Shown: positions 24,966 through 34,382, numbered from the stretch's first letter. The stretch: 64,000 nt of DNA from Bacteroidota bacterium (GCA_024640255.1 JAHEFI010000047.1:80689-144688); one strand, 5' to 3'. The notes: generated by a model from the letters alone, not told the origin. Numbers and translations: made by a program.

Positions 24966-27900
24966 ATGAAAAAAACCTTTCTTGTTTTTATTGTAATGAT
25001 TCTAGCATTACAATATGCTTCTGCACAAAGACAGTTGACTGGTTCTGTCAAAGATGCAAACACAAATCAGCCACTTGTTGGTGCGAGTATTATTGTTCAA
25101 GGTTCAACTAAGGGAGTTGCAACTAATGCTGAAGGTAAATTTAGTATTACTTTACCAGGCAAAGCTGAAAATATCATTGTTGGCTTTGTTGGTTTTGACT
25201 CTAAAGTAATTTCAATTGTGAATAAAACTGAAGTAAATGTTTTATTATCAGGCGTGAAAGACCTTGATGAGACTGTTGTGATTGGTTATACTTCACAAAG
25301 GAAAAAGGATTTAACAGGTGCTGTTGCTGTTGTTGAATTGTCTCCTGTGAAAAATAATAGTTCTGGAAATGTAATGCAATCATTACAAGGAAGGGTTGCA
25401 GGCCTATATATCGAAAAAGATGGTTCACCAAATGGTTCAAATGGACGTATTTTAATCCGTGGTGCCAATACATTAGGCAATAATGACCCATTATATGTAA
25501 TTGATGGTATTCCAACCACAAGACCTGAAGTTTTTCAAAATTTGAATCCAGCAAATATTGCTTCAGTTCAAGTTTTAAAAGATGCATCTGCTGAATCTAT
25601 TTATGGAGCTAGAGCATCGAATGGAGTGATTATTGTTACCACAAAAAATGGCGGTAATTCAAATGGTAAAGTTGAGTTACAATTTAATTCTAGTACTTCA
25701 TTTCAATCTGAAAAATCTATGAGATTTAAGATGTTAAATGCAGTCGATAGAGGAAAGGCTTTATGGCAAGCTTCTGTAAATGACGGTCAAGATCCTGCAG
25801 CTGGATACGGAGAGATTTATGATTTTAATTGGAATAAAGATTTTAAAAATCCTCAATTAACAAGCGTTACACCAAAACCATTTGTTGGTGGAGATCCAAA
25901 TACACCATTTGGTAACACAGACTGGCAAAGTGAGATGTATAAGACTGGTGTAGTAACTAACAATACATTAACAGCCTCTGTTGGGAATAAAAATTCTTCG
26001 ATGACTTTTAGCCTTGCACATTTAAAGAATTCTGGAATGTTGAAGTTTACTGGTTATGAAAGGACTAGTGCAAGTGTCAGCGGAATAACACGTTCTTTTA
26101 ATGATAAAGTATCATTAGGGTTCAATTTTAATATTGCAAATTCTAATGAAACGCTAACTGCTCGTGATTTAGGCGGTGCTTCAACTACTTTCTTAGCTGT
26201 AACATTAGCTCCTACAATTCCAGTGTATCAAAAAGATGGTAAAACCTATGCAGGTGAATTAGGAGCAGGATATTCAGATAGAAATAATCCTCTACATATG
26301 CAAGATTTAGCTAAGTGGAATAATGCAAATAGGCTAAGTTCTTTTGGTAACGTGTTTTTAGAAATTCAGCCAATAAAGAATTTATATTTCAAATCAAATA
26401 TTGGTGCTGATAATGCATATTTTAATAATAAAGTTATTACTCCAACTTTTTCTGAAGGAGCTTTAAATAGAACAACTAATAGCTTATCTTTTGATCAAAA
26501 TCATTACTTAAGTACAACCTTTTCAAATACATTAAGATATAATCTAGATCTAAATGAAAATAACAGATTCAAAATATTGGTTGGTACTGAATTAATCAAA
26601 ACGAATTTAGATTATCAGTTTAGTAAAAAAGAAGGCTACGCTCTTCAAGAAAAAGACTACTTCACTTTAAGTGCAGGTACTGGAAATACAACATTAACTG
26701 GTGGGTCAACTGGTCATAGTTTATTCTCGCAATTTGGAAGAGTTGATTATAGTTTCTCAGATAAATATTTAGCTGCTGTTACTGTAAGAAGAGATGGTTC
26801 TTCAAGATTTGGATCAGATAATAGATATGGTATATTTCCAGCTGCTTCTTTAGGTTGGAGAATTGACAGAGAGGGTTTTATGAAGAATAATCAAATTTTT
26901 TCTGAATTAAAAGCTAGAGTTGGAGTAGGTAGAGTTGGTAATCAACAAATTGGTGATTTAGCTCGATTTGGATTATTTGATACGAGATACGGAACAACAA
27001 TGGCACAATTGGTTGGAGGCTTTTGGGAACAATATATGAATATAGGTACAGCCTATTCATTGTCTGGTGCAAATACTGGTACCTTACCTTCTGGCTTTGT
27101 TCAAACACAAGCTGCAAATTCAGGTTTAAAATGGGAAACTACCGACGAAGTAAATGCTGGAATTGATTTCTCCATTTTGAGAAATTCTATTTTTGGTTCA
27201 TTTGATTATTTTTCAAGAAATACTTCAGGTATATTAATTACGCCACCTGTTGCTTCAGCTTTAGGTGAAGGGCAATCAAAAGCTGTTAATGGAGCATCTA
27301 AAAGTAATAAAGGATGGGAGTTTGTTATAGGCTACCAAAGTCAACAAAAAGGCGATTTTAAATATAATGTAAGATTAAACCTTGCTCATTTTAGAGATCA
27401 AATTACAGAGTTGCCAGAAAGTGTTAGACCAGCATATCCAGGAAATCTTGTAAGTACAATTTTAGGTCACTCTCAATTTGACATTTTTGGATATAAGTCT
27501 AATGGTTTATTTCAATCTCAGTCTGAAGTTGATGCAGCACCTAAACAAATTGGAGCAGGACCTGGACGTATTCGTTATGTTGATATTAACAAGGACGGAA
27601 AAATTGATGATTTAGATAGAACTTGGATTGGAACTACACTTCCATCTCTAGAATATGGAGCAAGAATTGATGTTAGTTATAAAAACTTTGACTTGTCTAT
27701 TTTTGGATCAGGTGTTGCTGGTAAAACTGGGTTTGATGTATATACTTTATTTAATAATTTAATGAGAAGTAGAGAGAATGTAGGGCCAGGTGTGTTTAAT
27801 GGGTGGACTCCAAGTAATAAGCAAACAAATGTTCCAGCTTTGACATTATCTGACAATAATAATGAAGGAAGGGGTTCTGATTATTTCTTCGTGAATGCAT

Positions 27901-28103
27901 CTTATTTTAAATTAAGAAATATTCAATTAGGATACACAGTTGATACCAAAAAGGTATTCAATCGTATAAGAATTTACGGAATGGCTGAAAATTTATTTTG
28001 GATTAAAAGTAAAAAGTATACAAGTCCGGATCCTGAAAGAATTGATTTAGATCCAGTTCCAATTCCTAAAACTTTTACGATAGGTATTAACGCATCATTT
28101 TAA
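24966..28103 (+). CDS. SusC-like TonB-dependent outer membrane transporter
   Basis: 1045 residues. Signal peptide about 1-20 (ending ASA-Q), a carboxypeptidase-D regulatory-like domain (RQLTGSVKDANTNQPLVGASI, 22-95), a plug domain with the GxDDPLYVIDG-type segment NNDPLYVIDGIPT and GARASNGVIIVTT, then a 22-strand barrel ending in an aromatic strand (FTIGINASF). SusC proteins form the outer membrane pore for oligosaccharides, capped by the SusD lipoprotein. Here the substrate is inferred to be fructan from the GH32 gene downstream. It starts 46 bp after the MFS gene and is followed by susD after 21 bp. Confidence 0.97.
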   Translation: MKKTFLVFIVMILALQYASAQRQLTGSVKDANTNQPLVGASIIVQGSTKGVATNAEGKFSITLPGKAENIIVGFVGFDSKVISIVNKTEVNVLLSGVKDLDETVVIGYTSQRKKDLTGAVAVVELSPVKNNSSGNVMQSLQGRVAGLYIEKDGSPNGSNGRILIRGANTLGNNDPLYVIDGIPTTRPEVFQNLNPANIASVQVLKDASAESIYGARASNGVIIVTTKNGGNSNGKVELQFNSSTSFQSEKSMRFKMLNAVDRGKALWQASVNDGQDPAAGYGEIYDFNWNKDFKNPQLTSVTPKPFVGGDPNTPFGNTDWQSEMYKTGVVTNNTLTASVGNKNSSMTFSLAHLKNSGMLKFTGYERTSASVSGITRSFNDKVSLGFNFNIANSNETLTARDLGGASTTFLAVTLAPTIPVYQKDGKTYAGELGAGYSDRNNPLHMQDLAKWNNANRLSSFGNVFLEIQPIKNLYFKSNIGADNAYFNNKVITPTFSEGALNRTTNSLSFDQNHYLSTTFSNTLRYNLDLNENNRFKILVGTELIKTNLDYQFSKKEGYALQEKDYFTLSAGTGNTTLTGGSTGHSLFSQFGRVDYSFSDKYLAAVTVRRDGSSRFGSDNRYGIFPAASLGWRIDREGFMKNNQIFSELKARVGVGRVGNQQIGDLARFGLFDTRYGTTMAQLVGGFWEQYMNIGTAYSLSGANTGTLPSGFVQTQAANSGLKWETTDEVNAGIDFSILRNSIFGSFDYFSRNTSGILITPPVASALGEGQSKAVNGASKSNKGWEFVIGYQSQQKGDFKYNVRLNLAHFRDQITELPESVRPAYPGNLVSTILGHSQFDIFGYKSNGLFQSQSEVDAAPKQIGAGPGRIRYVDINKDGKIDDLDRTWIGTTLPSLEYGARIDVSYKNFDLSIFGSGVAGKTGFDVYTLFNNLMRSRENVGPGVFNGWTPSNKQTNVPALTLSDNNNEGRGSDYFFVNASYFKLRNIQLGYTVDTKKVFNRIRIYGMAENLFWIKSKKYTSPDPERIDLDPVPIPKTFTIGINASF

Positions 28104-28124
28104 GAATTAATAAAATAAATAAAA

Positions 28125-29831
28125 ATGAAAAATAAAATATTATTAGCTTTTGTGACTTCAGGACTATTGATTATTAGTTCTTGTTCAAAAGTATTAGATT
28201 ATAATCCGAAAGGAGTGCTTTCTTCAGCAGATTTAACATCTCCTACAGCAGTTGAAGGATTAGTTACTTCAGCTTATGCAGCAATAGGTAATGGAGATAT
28301 GATTGGACCAATTTATAGCAATTGGGCTTATGGAAGTGTAAGATCTGACGACGCCTATAAAGGAGGTGGAGGAACTGGAGATGTTTGGGAAATTGATGCC
28401 ATGGAGCATTATAACTTAGTATCTCCTTCAATGGGGGCTTTTGTTTCTAGAAGTTGGCAAAATTTATATAAATCTATTTCAAGAGCAAATGTTGCACTTA
28501 GAGCTGTTAATTCACTTACAGATGTGCAATATCCAAATAAAAAAGTAAGATTGGCTGAATTGAAGTTTTTAAGAGCTCATAGCTATTTTACTTTGAAGCG
28601 ATTATATAAAAATATTCCAATTTTTGATGAAACTACTGCAGATACTGCTATATTAAAAGTTTCAAATACTTTATCAAACGATGAGTCTTGGAATAAAATT
28701 GCTGCTGATTTCCAATTTGCTATTGATAATTTACCAAATACACAAACTGAAATTGGCAGAGTTAATAAATATGCAGCTCAAGCTTACTTAGCTAAAACTA
28801 GACTTTATCAAGCATACGAGCAAGATGTTAATAATAAAGTAGTAAATGTAAATAAATCTAGATTACAGGAAGTAGTAAACTTAATTCAGTCTATAATTAC
28901 ATCAGGTAAATATTCTTTAAGTAATGATATTGCAGATAATTTTTTACCTGAAACTGAAAATGGACCTGAATCAATATTTGCAATTCAATTCACCATTAAT
29001 GATGGAACCACATCTGGTCGTTTAAGCTTTGAAGATGGATTAAACTATCCCCATGGTGCACCACAATATGGATGTTGTGGTTTCCATGCACCTAGCCAAA
29101 ATCTTGTAAATGCTTTTACTACTGATGCTAACGGGTTGCCTAATTTTGAAACATTTAATAATTCAATTGCTAATTTAAAAACTGCTACTGTAGATGTTCG
29201 TATTGATCATACTGTGGGCATTGACGGCCATCCTTATAAATATGACAATACCAAGCCATTTAGTAATAGTTGGGTTCGTGATGCAGGCGTGTATGGCAAT
29301 TTCCATACAATGCGAAATCAACAATTGGCAAATAGTTCTTCATATTTTAAACTTGGGCCATTCATGGGCACAGCAAAAAATTATGATATAATTAGATATG
29401 ATGATGTTTTATTAATGCTAGCTGAGGCTTACATTCAATTAGGTCAACAAGATAAAGCGCTTCCTATTATAAATCAAATCAGAACTAGAGCAGCAAATAG
29501 TACAGCAAGATTAAAAAAATCAGATGGAACTTTTGCGTCTAATTATAATTTAAAGAATTATTCTGCAGCAGGATGGACTCAAGATTATGCTCTAAAAGCA
29601 CTACAGTGGGAAAGACGTCTGGAATTTGCTACAGAAGGAGAAAGATTTTTTGATCTTGTTCGTTGGGGAATTGCTGAGAAAACTTTGAATGAATATATTA
29701 ATATAGAAAAAGTGAGAAGAACTTTTTTAACTACAGCGAAATTTACGGCAGGTAGAGATGAGTATTTACCAATTCCTCAATCAGAGATTACGTTTACTAA
29801 TGGACTATATAAACAAAATCCAGGTTATTAA
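28125..29831 (+). CDS. SusD/RagB-family outer membrane lipoprotein
   Basis: 568 residues. Lipoprotein signal with lipobox ISSC (about Cys20), then SusD helical TPR-like fold. Features are AELKFLRAHSYFTLKRLY, the C-terminal RYDDVLLMLAEAYIQLGQ and ERRLEFATEGERFFDLVRWG segments, and the ending NPGY. SusD is the lid and glycan-binding partner of SusC on the cell surface. It is co-transcribed with susC, and the pair defines this as a glycan utilisation locus. Confidence 0.97.
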   Translation: MKNKILLAFVTSGLLIISSCSKVLDYNPKGVLSSADLTSPTAVEGLVTSAYAAIGNGDMIGPIYSNWAYGSVRSDDAYKGGGGTGDVWEIDAMEHYNLVSPSMGAFVSRSWQNLYKSISRANVALRAVNSLTDVQYPNKKVRLAELKFLRAHSYFTLKRLYKNIPIFDETTADTAILKVSNTLSNDESWNKIAADFQFAIDNLPNTQTEIGRVNKYAAQAYLAKTRLYQAYEQDVNNKVVNVNKSRLQEVVNLIQSIITSGKYSLSNDIADNFLPETENGPESIFAIQFTINDGTTSGRLSFEDGLNYPHGAPQYGCCGFHAPSQNLVNAFTTDANGLPNFETFNNSIANLKTATVDVRIDHTVGIDGHPYKYDNTKPFSNSWVRDAGVYGNFHTMRNQQLANSSSYFKLGPFMGTAKNYDIIRYDDVLLMLAEAYIQLGQQDKALPIINQIRTRAANSTARLKKSDGTFASNYNLKNYSAAGWTQDYALKALQWERRLEFATEGERFFDLVRWGIAEKTLNEYINIEKVRRTFLTTAKFTAGRDEYLPIPQSEITFTNGLYKQNPGY

Positions 29832-29870
29832 TATATTCTAAAGTCCTAGTTAACAAATATTTTTCAAATT

Positions 29871-29915
29871 GGTAAGAGATCAAGGAGTGTAATTAATAAT
29901 TCTTGATCTCTTACC
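29871..29915 (+). terminator. long perfect stem-loop between susD and GH32 gene
   Basis: GGTAAGAGATCAAG pairs perfectly with CTTGATCTCTTACC (14 bp) over a 17-nt loop, followed by TTTAA. With only a weak T-run it may act as a partial terminator or an mRNA stabiliser that sets SusCD above enzyme levels. Confidence 0.65.
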
Positions 29916-29929
29916 TTTAATATTCTCTT

Positions 29930-31453
29930 ATGAAAATGAAATACTTCTATTTTCATTTGATTATTTTAAATATTATTTTTGTTCAATTAAATGCACAGAA
30001 ATTAATAAAAAGTAATCAAGAAAAATTTAGACCTCAAATACATTTTACTCCAGAAAAAAATTGGGTCAATGATCCAAATGGTATGATTTTCTACAATGGA
30101 ACTTATCATTTATTTTTTCAACATAGTCCTAATGCTTCAGTGTGGAAAGATATAAGTTGGGGACATGCAACAAGTAAAGATCTAGTTAATTGGACTAGAA
30201 AGCCTATTGCGATTTATCCTGATTCACTAGGTTTAATATTTTCCGGATCTGTAGTTTTTGATAAGTTTAATACAAGCGGACTTGGTAAGAATGGAGTAGC
30301 TCCTTTGGTAGCAATCTATACTCAACATGACATGTTAAAGGAAAAATCAGGTAGAAATGATTTTCAAAATCAAAGTATTGCCTTTAGTTTGGATGGTGGC
30401 GAGCATTGGAACAAGTATGTTAATAATCCCGTATTAAAATCCCCTGGTATAAGAGATTTCAGAGATCCGAAAGTATTTTGGAATAAATCAACAAATAAAT
30501 GGATCATGAGTTTGGCAGTAGTTGATCATATTTCTTTTTATTCTTCAAAAGATTTAATTAATTGGACAAAAGAGAGTGATTTCGGAACTGGATTAGGAAA
30601 TCATGGAGGTGTTTGGGAATGTCCTGACTTATTCCCTTTAAAATTTGAAGGGAAACAGTTATGGGCTTTATTGGTTAATACAAATCCCGGGGGACCTAAT
30701 AAAGGGTCGGCAACTCAATATTTTATTGGCAATTTCGATGGAAAAAAATTCGTTCCATATTCAACTGATGAAAAATGGATTGACTATGGACCAGACGAAT
30801 ACGCCGGTGTAACTTGGGAAAACACTGCCAATAAAAAATATTTCATAGGATGGATGAGTAATTGGATGTATGCAAATATTGTCCCTACTGAAAAATGGAG
30901 AAATTCATTCACCTTAACTAGAGAGTTGAGTATCGGCAAATTTAAGAATGATTTTATCATCAAAAGTAATCCGATATCTGCAATTAAAAGCTTAGAAGTT
31001 GATTCAGAAGAGTTAACATCATTAATTAGCAGTTCAGATTTGAATATCACTAATAAAATAAAAAATTTCACTGTTCCTTCAAAAATTGAAATAGAATTTG
31101 AAAAAAACAATGATGTTATAATTTGTTTTGCAAATAAAAATAAAGAACAATTAAAAGTTGGTTTTGATGATTTAAAAAATCAATTTTTTATTGATAGGAC
31201 AAAATCTGGTATTACAGATTTTCATAAAGATTTCGCTACAGTTAGTATAGCGCCAAGGTTATGTGATAATTCAAAGGTGAAAATGACATTGTATCTAGAT
31301 AAATCTTCTATTGAGCTTTATGCTGATGATGGTTCTACTGTAATGACTTCTATTATTTTTCCAAACTCAGACTACAATACCGTTAATCTTAGTTCAAAAA
31401 AGAATTCAAAAATTAATAAACTTAAATATTTCCAATTGAAATCAATATGGTAA
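29930..31453 (+). CDS. glycoside hydrolase family 32 fructosidase
   Basis: 507 residues. N-terminal signal (about 1-22). The GH32 five-bladed propeller has nucleophile Asp48 in WVNDPNG, the transition-state stabiliser in FRDPKVFW (about 180) and the acid/base Glu in WECPDLF (about 230). The C-terminal beta-sandwich ends near KLKYFQLK. Family members hydrolyse levan, inulin or sucrose from the fructose end. It is the only hydrolase in the locus, so it probably defines the substrate as a fructan or fructo-oligosaccharide. Exo-levanase versus exo-inulinase cannot be told from sequence. It lacks a lipobox and may be periplasmic or secreted. Confidence 0.95.
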   Translation: MKMKYFYFHLIILNIIFVQLNAQKLIKSNQEKFRPQIHFTPEKNWVNDPNGMIFYNGTYHLFFQHSPNASVWKDISWGHATSKDLVNWTRKPIAIYPDSLGLIFSGSVVFDKFNTSGLGKNGVAPLVAIYTQHDMLKEKSGRNDFQNQSIAFSLDGGEHWNKYVNNPVLKSPGIRDFRDPKVFWNKSTNKWIMSLAVVDHISFYSSKDLINWTKESDFGTGLGNHGGVWECPDLFPLKFEGKQLWALLVNTNPGGPNKGSATQYFIGNFDGKKFVPYSTDEKWIDYGPDEYAGVTWENTANKKYFIGWMSNWMYANIVPTEKWRNSFTLTRELSIGKFKNDFIIKSNPISAIKSLEVDSEELTSLISSSDLNITNKIKNFTVPSKIEIEFEKNNDVIICFANKNKEQLKVGFDDLKNQFFIDRTKSGITDFHKDFATVSIAPRLCDNSKVKMTLYLDKSSIELYADDGSTVMTSIIFPNSDYNTVNLSSKKNSKINKLKYFQLKSIW

Positions 31454-31488
31454 TTGTAACAATTTTCGCATAGGGCATGTTCTGGTTT

Positions 31489-31517
31489 GCCGCCTGCATT
31501 ATGTAGGCGGCTTTTTT
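31489..31517 (+). terminator. terminator of the fructan operon
   Basis: GCCGCCT pairs with AGGCGGC across a 9-nt loop, followed by six T, just after the GH32 stop. It is the GC-richest stem in an AT-rich stretch. Confidence 0.85.
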
Positions 31518-31588
31518 ATTTTTTTAAAAATTGTTAAGCGGCAAATATTAATCCTTGTATAAACTAAATATAATGTTGAATCTAGAAG

Positions 31589-32110
31589 GTGAAAACACCT
31601 ACTGCATATACTATTGCAAATATGTTTAAGAAATTGCAATTATTTAGTTCTGCTGCATTTAGTATTGGGCATGGTGGTAATGATGCTCAAAAAGTAATGG
31701 GTATTATAGGAGCCGCATTAATAGCTAATGGAAGTATCCAAGATTTTAGTTCTTTACCTAATTGGGTACCAGTAGCTTGTTATTTAGCCATTGGTTTAGG
31801 TACAATGAGTGGCGGTTGGAAAATTGTAAAAACAATGGGATCGAAGATTACTAAAGTAACTCCTTTGGAAGGTGTGGCTGCAGAAACGGCAGGAGCATTT
31901 ACTTTGTTCTTCACTGGTCAAATGGGTATTCCCGTGTCAACAACACACACTATTACGGGCTCTATTATTGGTGTAGGCGCAACAAAACGTTTAAGTGCGG
32001 TTAGATGGGGGGTGACTACCAACTTATTATGGGCTTGGATTTTGACAATACCTGTAAGTGGAGTGTTAGCAGCTATAATATATTATTTTGTAAATTACTT
32101 TGTTAATTAA
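31589..32110 (+). pseudogene. 5'-truncated PiT-family phosphate transporter
   Basis: The 173-codon frame is the C-terminal part of a PiT inorganic phosphate permease: AFSIGHGGNDAQKVMGII is the second signature repeat, and PVSTTHTITGSIIGVG is the conserved C-terminal one. PiT proteins have a first repeat and several more membrane spans before this; they are missing, and an in-frame stop lies just upstream of the GTG at 31589. The first internal ATG is at 31622. It probably no longer transports phosphate. The break lies immediately after the fructan operon terminator, which suggests that the fructan locus or an associated rearrangement replaced the 5' half. Confidence 0.85.
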
Positions 32111-32246
32111 TTGAAAGAGCAAATTTTAAAATTTTTTAAATTATGCGTGAGGAAATTTCCCATTCAAATCAGTTAAATTCGGTAAAATGTTCACTTTTGT
32201 AATTTTAATTAATTGAAAATCAATATAAAAGAAATCTAAAATCCTA

Positions 32247-32288
32247 TTCATAACCCTGAGGTCTCGGGTTCAAATCCCGATCTCGCTA
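32247..32288 (+). pseudogene. tRNA-Met(CAU) 3' fragment (candidate att site)
   Basis: From the anticodon loop TTCATAA (CAT at 32249-32251) to the acceptor end, the sequence is a good tRNA 3' half: anticodon-stem strand CCCTG, variable AGGTC, T-arm TCGGG-TTCAAAT-CCCGA, acceptor strand TCTCGCT and discriminator A. Upstream the matching strands (CAGGG, D-arm, AGCGAGA) are absent. A break in the anticodon loop is typical of tyrosine-recombinase integration in tRNA genes. The elongator versus initiator or Ile2 identity is not settled. Confidence 0.75.
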
Positions 32289-32292
32289 CAAA

Positions 32293-32321
32293 GCCTCTCA
32301 ACAAAGTTGAGAGGCTTTTTT
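32293..32321 (+). terminator. terminator after the tRNA fragment
   Basis: GCCTCTCAAC pairs perfectly with GTTGAGAGGC over AAA, followed by six T. It is probably the native terminator of the former tRNA gene. Confidence 0.9.
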
Positions 32322-32336
32322 GTTTTGAGGCTGTGT

Positions 32337-32460
32337 CGAAAGCTTGCTTTCGTAAACAGACGAAAAGCAAAAAAGCCAAACAGCAAACGCAGTTTGTTGT
32401 TTGTAAGGCTTTGGGTAAGGCGAACCTGTTGGGGATGACAATGCGAAGCATTGGCAATCC
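32337..32460. repeat. cluster of three short hairpins
   Basis: CGAAAGC-TT-GCTTTCG (32337-32352), CAAAC-GCA-GTTTG (32384-32396, extendable outwards with G-U) and CAATGC-GAA-GCATTG (32439-32453, enclosed by GGGAT/ATCCC). The non-coding region is richer in GC than its surroundings. It resembles a REP-like dispersed element or a structured RNA. Confidence 0.5.
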
Positions 32461-32537
32461 CATATTTGGTCATCTAGTTAAATTAAGAGACTTATATTGT
32501 TATTGTATGAACTCCTAATTGAGATTTTTTAATTATT

Positions 32538-33590
32538 TTATCTGTATGCCTTTATAATTTTATTTCTAATTTGATCTTTGACTTGTTGAGAGGCAAAAGA
32601 ATGATCAATTGCTTCAAGATTACATTTTTTGAACTGTTCAAGATTCCAATTGAATATATTTTTTACTAATTGATACTCTGAATTCAGCGTTATATTTGAA
32701 ATAGTTCTACAATCTGTATTGATACTCATTGAAACACCTGATTTGTAAATTTGATTTAATGAATGGTTTTCTATTTTATCAAAAACATTTGTCTGAATAT
32801 TACTCGTGGGACATACTTCTAAGTGAATATTATTATTCTTTAAATAAGTTAACAAAGCTGAATCTTCAATTGATCTTACTCCATGACCAATCCTTTGCGG
32901 ATGAAAATTTAGTAAAGTTTCCCATACACTTTCTGCACCTTTTGCTTCACCAGCATGAGCAGTACATGGAATTCCAAATTGCCTCATCATTTCAAATGCT
33001 TTAATATTGTTATCGATTGGGAATCCAGCCTCATCTGCTGCAATATCAAAACCCACAATGTGAGTGCCATAATACTTCTTAACTAGTTCTGCTGTTTCAA
33101 GGCTTTGAGCTTCAGTAAAATGTCTTAGTGTACAAAGAATAATACCAATTTCAACACCATATTTTTTACTCCCTTCTTCAGTTGCTTGGTTTACAGCTTC
33201 CACTACTTCATTAGGCTTTAATCCTTTAAAAATATGCTGTAATGGGGCAAATCTAATTTCGGCATAAACAATATTATCCCTTTTTAATTGTTTAATGAGG
33301 TCTAATGTTACCAGCCTAAGTTCTTTTTTTGTTTGCATCAACTCAAATCCCTTTACTGCTCTCTTTATATAATCTGCCAAATTATTGCATTTAGGAGGAG
33401 CTATAAATGATTCCTGATATTGCTTATAGCTAATTTGGGGTTTGATTTTTTTAACGACCTCATAACTTAATGAACAATCTAAATGTTGATGCAGCTCAAC
33501 CTTAGGAAGTTCAGAGAAAGGTATTTTTTGTCCAAATAACGATTTTGTAAATAGGGAAGTTATAAATATAAGAATAATGATTTTCTGCAT
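32538..33590 (-). CDS. add: secreted adenosine deaminase
   Basis: 350 residues with an N-terminal signal peptide (about 1-20). The amidohydrolase-type ADA fold shows zinc ligands His34 and His36 (ELHQHLD), HAGEAKG with the substrate and zinc residues, a conserved HGVRSIEDS, SNIQTNV and the final NTD. It converts adenosine to inosine, here likely in the periplasm for purine salvage. The residue after the zinc Asp in NTDCRTIS is Cys, where many ADAs have Asp. Related bacterial enzymes have NTDNR, so activity is still plausible but substrate range is uncertain. It is divergent from the Crp-like gene. Confidence 0.88.
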   Translation of the reverse strand: MQKIIILIFITSLFTKSLFGQKIPFSELPKVELHQHLDCSLSYEVVKKIKPQISYKQYQESFIAPPKCNNLADYIKRAVKGFELMQTKKELRLVTLDLIKQLKRDNIVYAEIRFAPLQHIFKGLKPNEVVEAVNQATEEGSKKYGVEIGIILCTLRHFTEAQSLETAELVKKYYGTHIVGFDIAADEAGFPIDNNIKAFEMMRQFGIPCTAHAGEAKGAESVWETLLNFHPQRIGHGVRSIEDSALLTYLKNNNIHLEVCPTSNIQTNVFDKIENHSLNQIYKSGVSMSINTDCRTISNITLNSEYQLVKNIFNWNLEQFKKCNLEAIDHSFASQQVKDQIRNKIIKAYR

Positions 33591-33646
33591 AATTATTTTT
33601 TTGCAATTTAACTATTTGATATTATAAAAATTGGGACATTTGTCTC

Positions 33647-34225
33647 ATGGTATTAAAAAACGAGAACCTTTTAAAATTAATCACAGAAATTGCTATAGCT
33701 TCTAATACTAATAAATTAGAAGTTGTTCATTTTAAAAAAAATGAACACATAGTTGATGAAAATAAATTCCTTAAATACTTATATGTAATTAAGGAAGGAG
33801 TATGCAAATGTGTTATTAATGAAAGTAAAAATGATAAAAAATTTATCATTGAGTTTATTGGTAGTGGAGAAATAGTTGGTGAAATTGAAGCAATTTTAGG
33901 TACTAAAACAATGGCTCAAGTGATTGCAATAACTAATTTAGTTGTATTCAAAATTGAGCTTAATACTTTTAAAAAGCTACTTGATGAAAATAAGAAGTTT
34001 AATGATCTAATTTTGATTGAATTAGCAAATAAGTTAAAAAATACTGGAGTTAGGACTTCCATTCAACAATTAAATACAATTGGTAGTTCATTAATAAAAA
34101 TTCTGAAAATTCAGAAGGAACAAAATCTCATATTTAGTAAAAATGATCTTGCTGAATACCTAGGTATTACAATTAGAAGTTTAAATAGAGAGTTGAAAAA
34201 ACTGAATATAAATCAACTTGATTAA
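33647..34225 (+). CDS. Crp/Fnr-family transcriptional regulator
   Basis: 192 residues. An N-terminal cyclic-nucleotide-binding-like barrel (about 20-125, with FIEFIGSGEIVGEIEAILG in place of the cAMP-binding signature) is followed by a dimer helix and a C-terminal HTH (FSKNDLAEYLGITIRSLNRELKKL). The effector-binding Arg-Ser pair of true Crp is not clear, so the ligand is unknown. It is divergent from the adenosine deaminase gene, which makes that gene a natural target, but this is inference. Confidence 0.85.
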   Translation: MVLKNENLLKLITEIAIASNTNKLEVVHFKKNEHIVDENKFLKYLYVIKEGVCKCVINESKNDKKFIIEFIGSGEIVGEIEAILGTKTMAQVIAITNLVVFKIELNTFKKLLDENKKFNDLILIELANKLKNTGVRTSIQQLNTIGSSLIKILKIQKEQNLIFSKNDLAEYLGITIRSLNRELKKLNINQLD

Positions 34226-34273
34226 TTAAAAATTGTTTTAGAACTTCCTTGCTTGAATTGAACTGATGGTGAT

Positions 34274-34292
34274 GCTGACCCTCTTGGTCAGC
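34274..34292 (+). terminator. possible weak terminator
   Basis: GCTGACC/GGTCAGC stem with a 5-nt loop after the Crp-like gene. The following CACTTTATT is only a poor T-run. Confidence 0.35.
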
Positions 34293-34382
34293 CACTTTAT
34301 TCAGAAGTATTTTACGAACAATATAGGTTTTCTCATTTTAAGAATATTTACTAACTTTAGTTAGTTTATCTAAAATACTGTT

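Larger units (their letters stand above)
32111..32537. other. junction region without intact genes
   Basis: The ORF-track frames here are chance frames. Content is the tRNA 3' fragment, its terminator and the short hairpin cluster, each listed separately. Confidence 0.6.

Noticed and set aside
25201-25587. 128-aa minus-strand ORF
   Set aside because: Shadow frame inside susC.
32248-32473. Minus-strand ORFs at the tRNA fragment (71 and 67 aa)
   Set aside because: They run across the tRNA arm and terminator and have no protein-like features.
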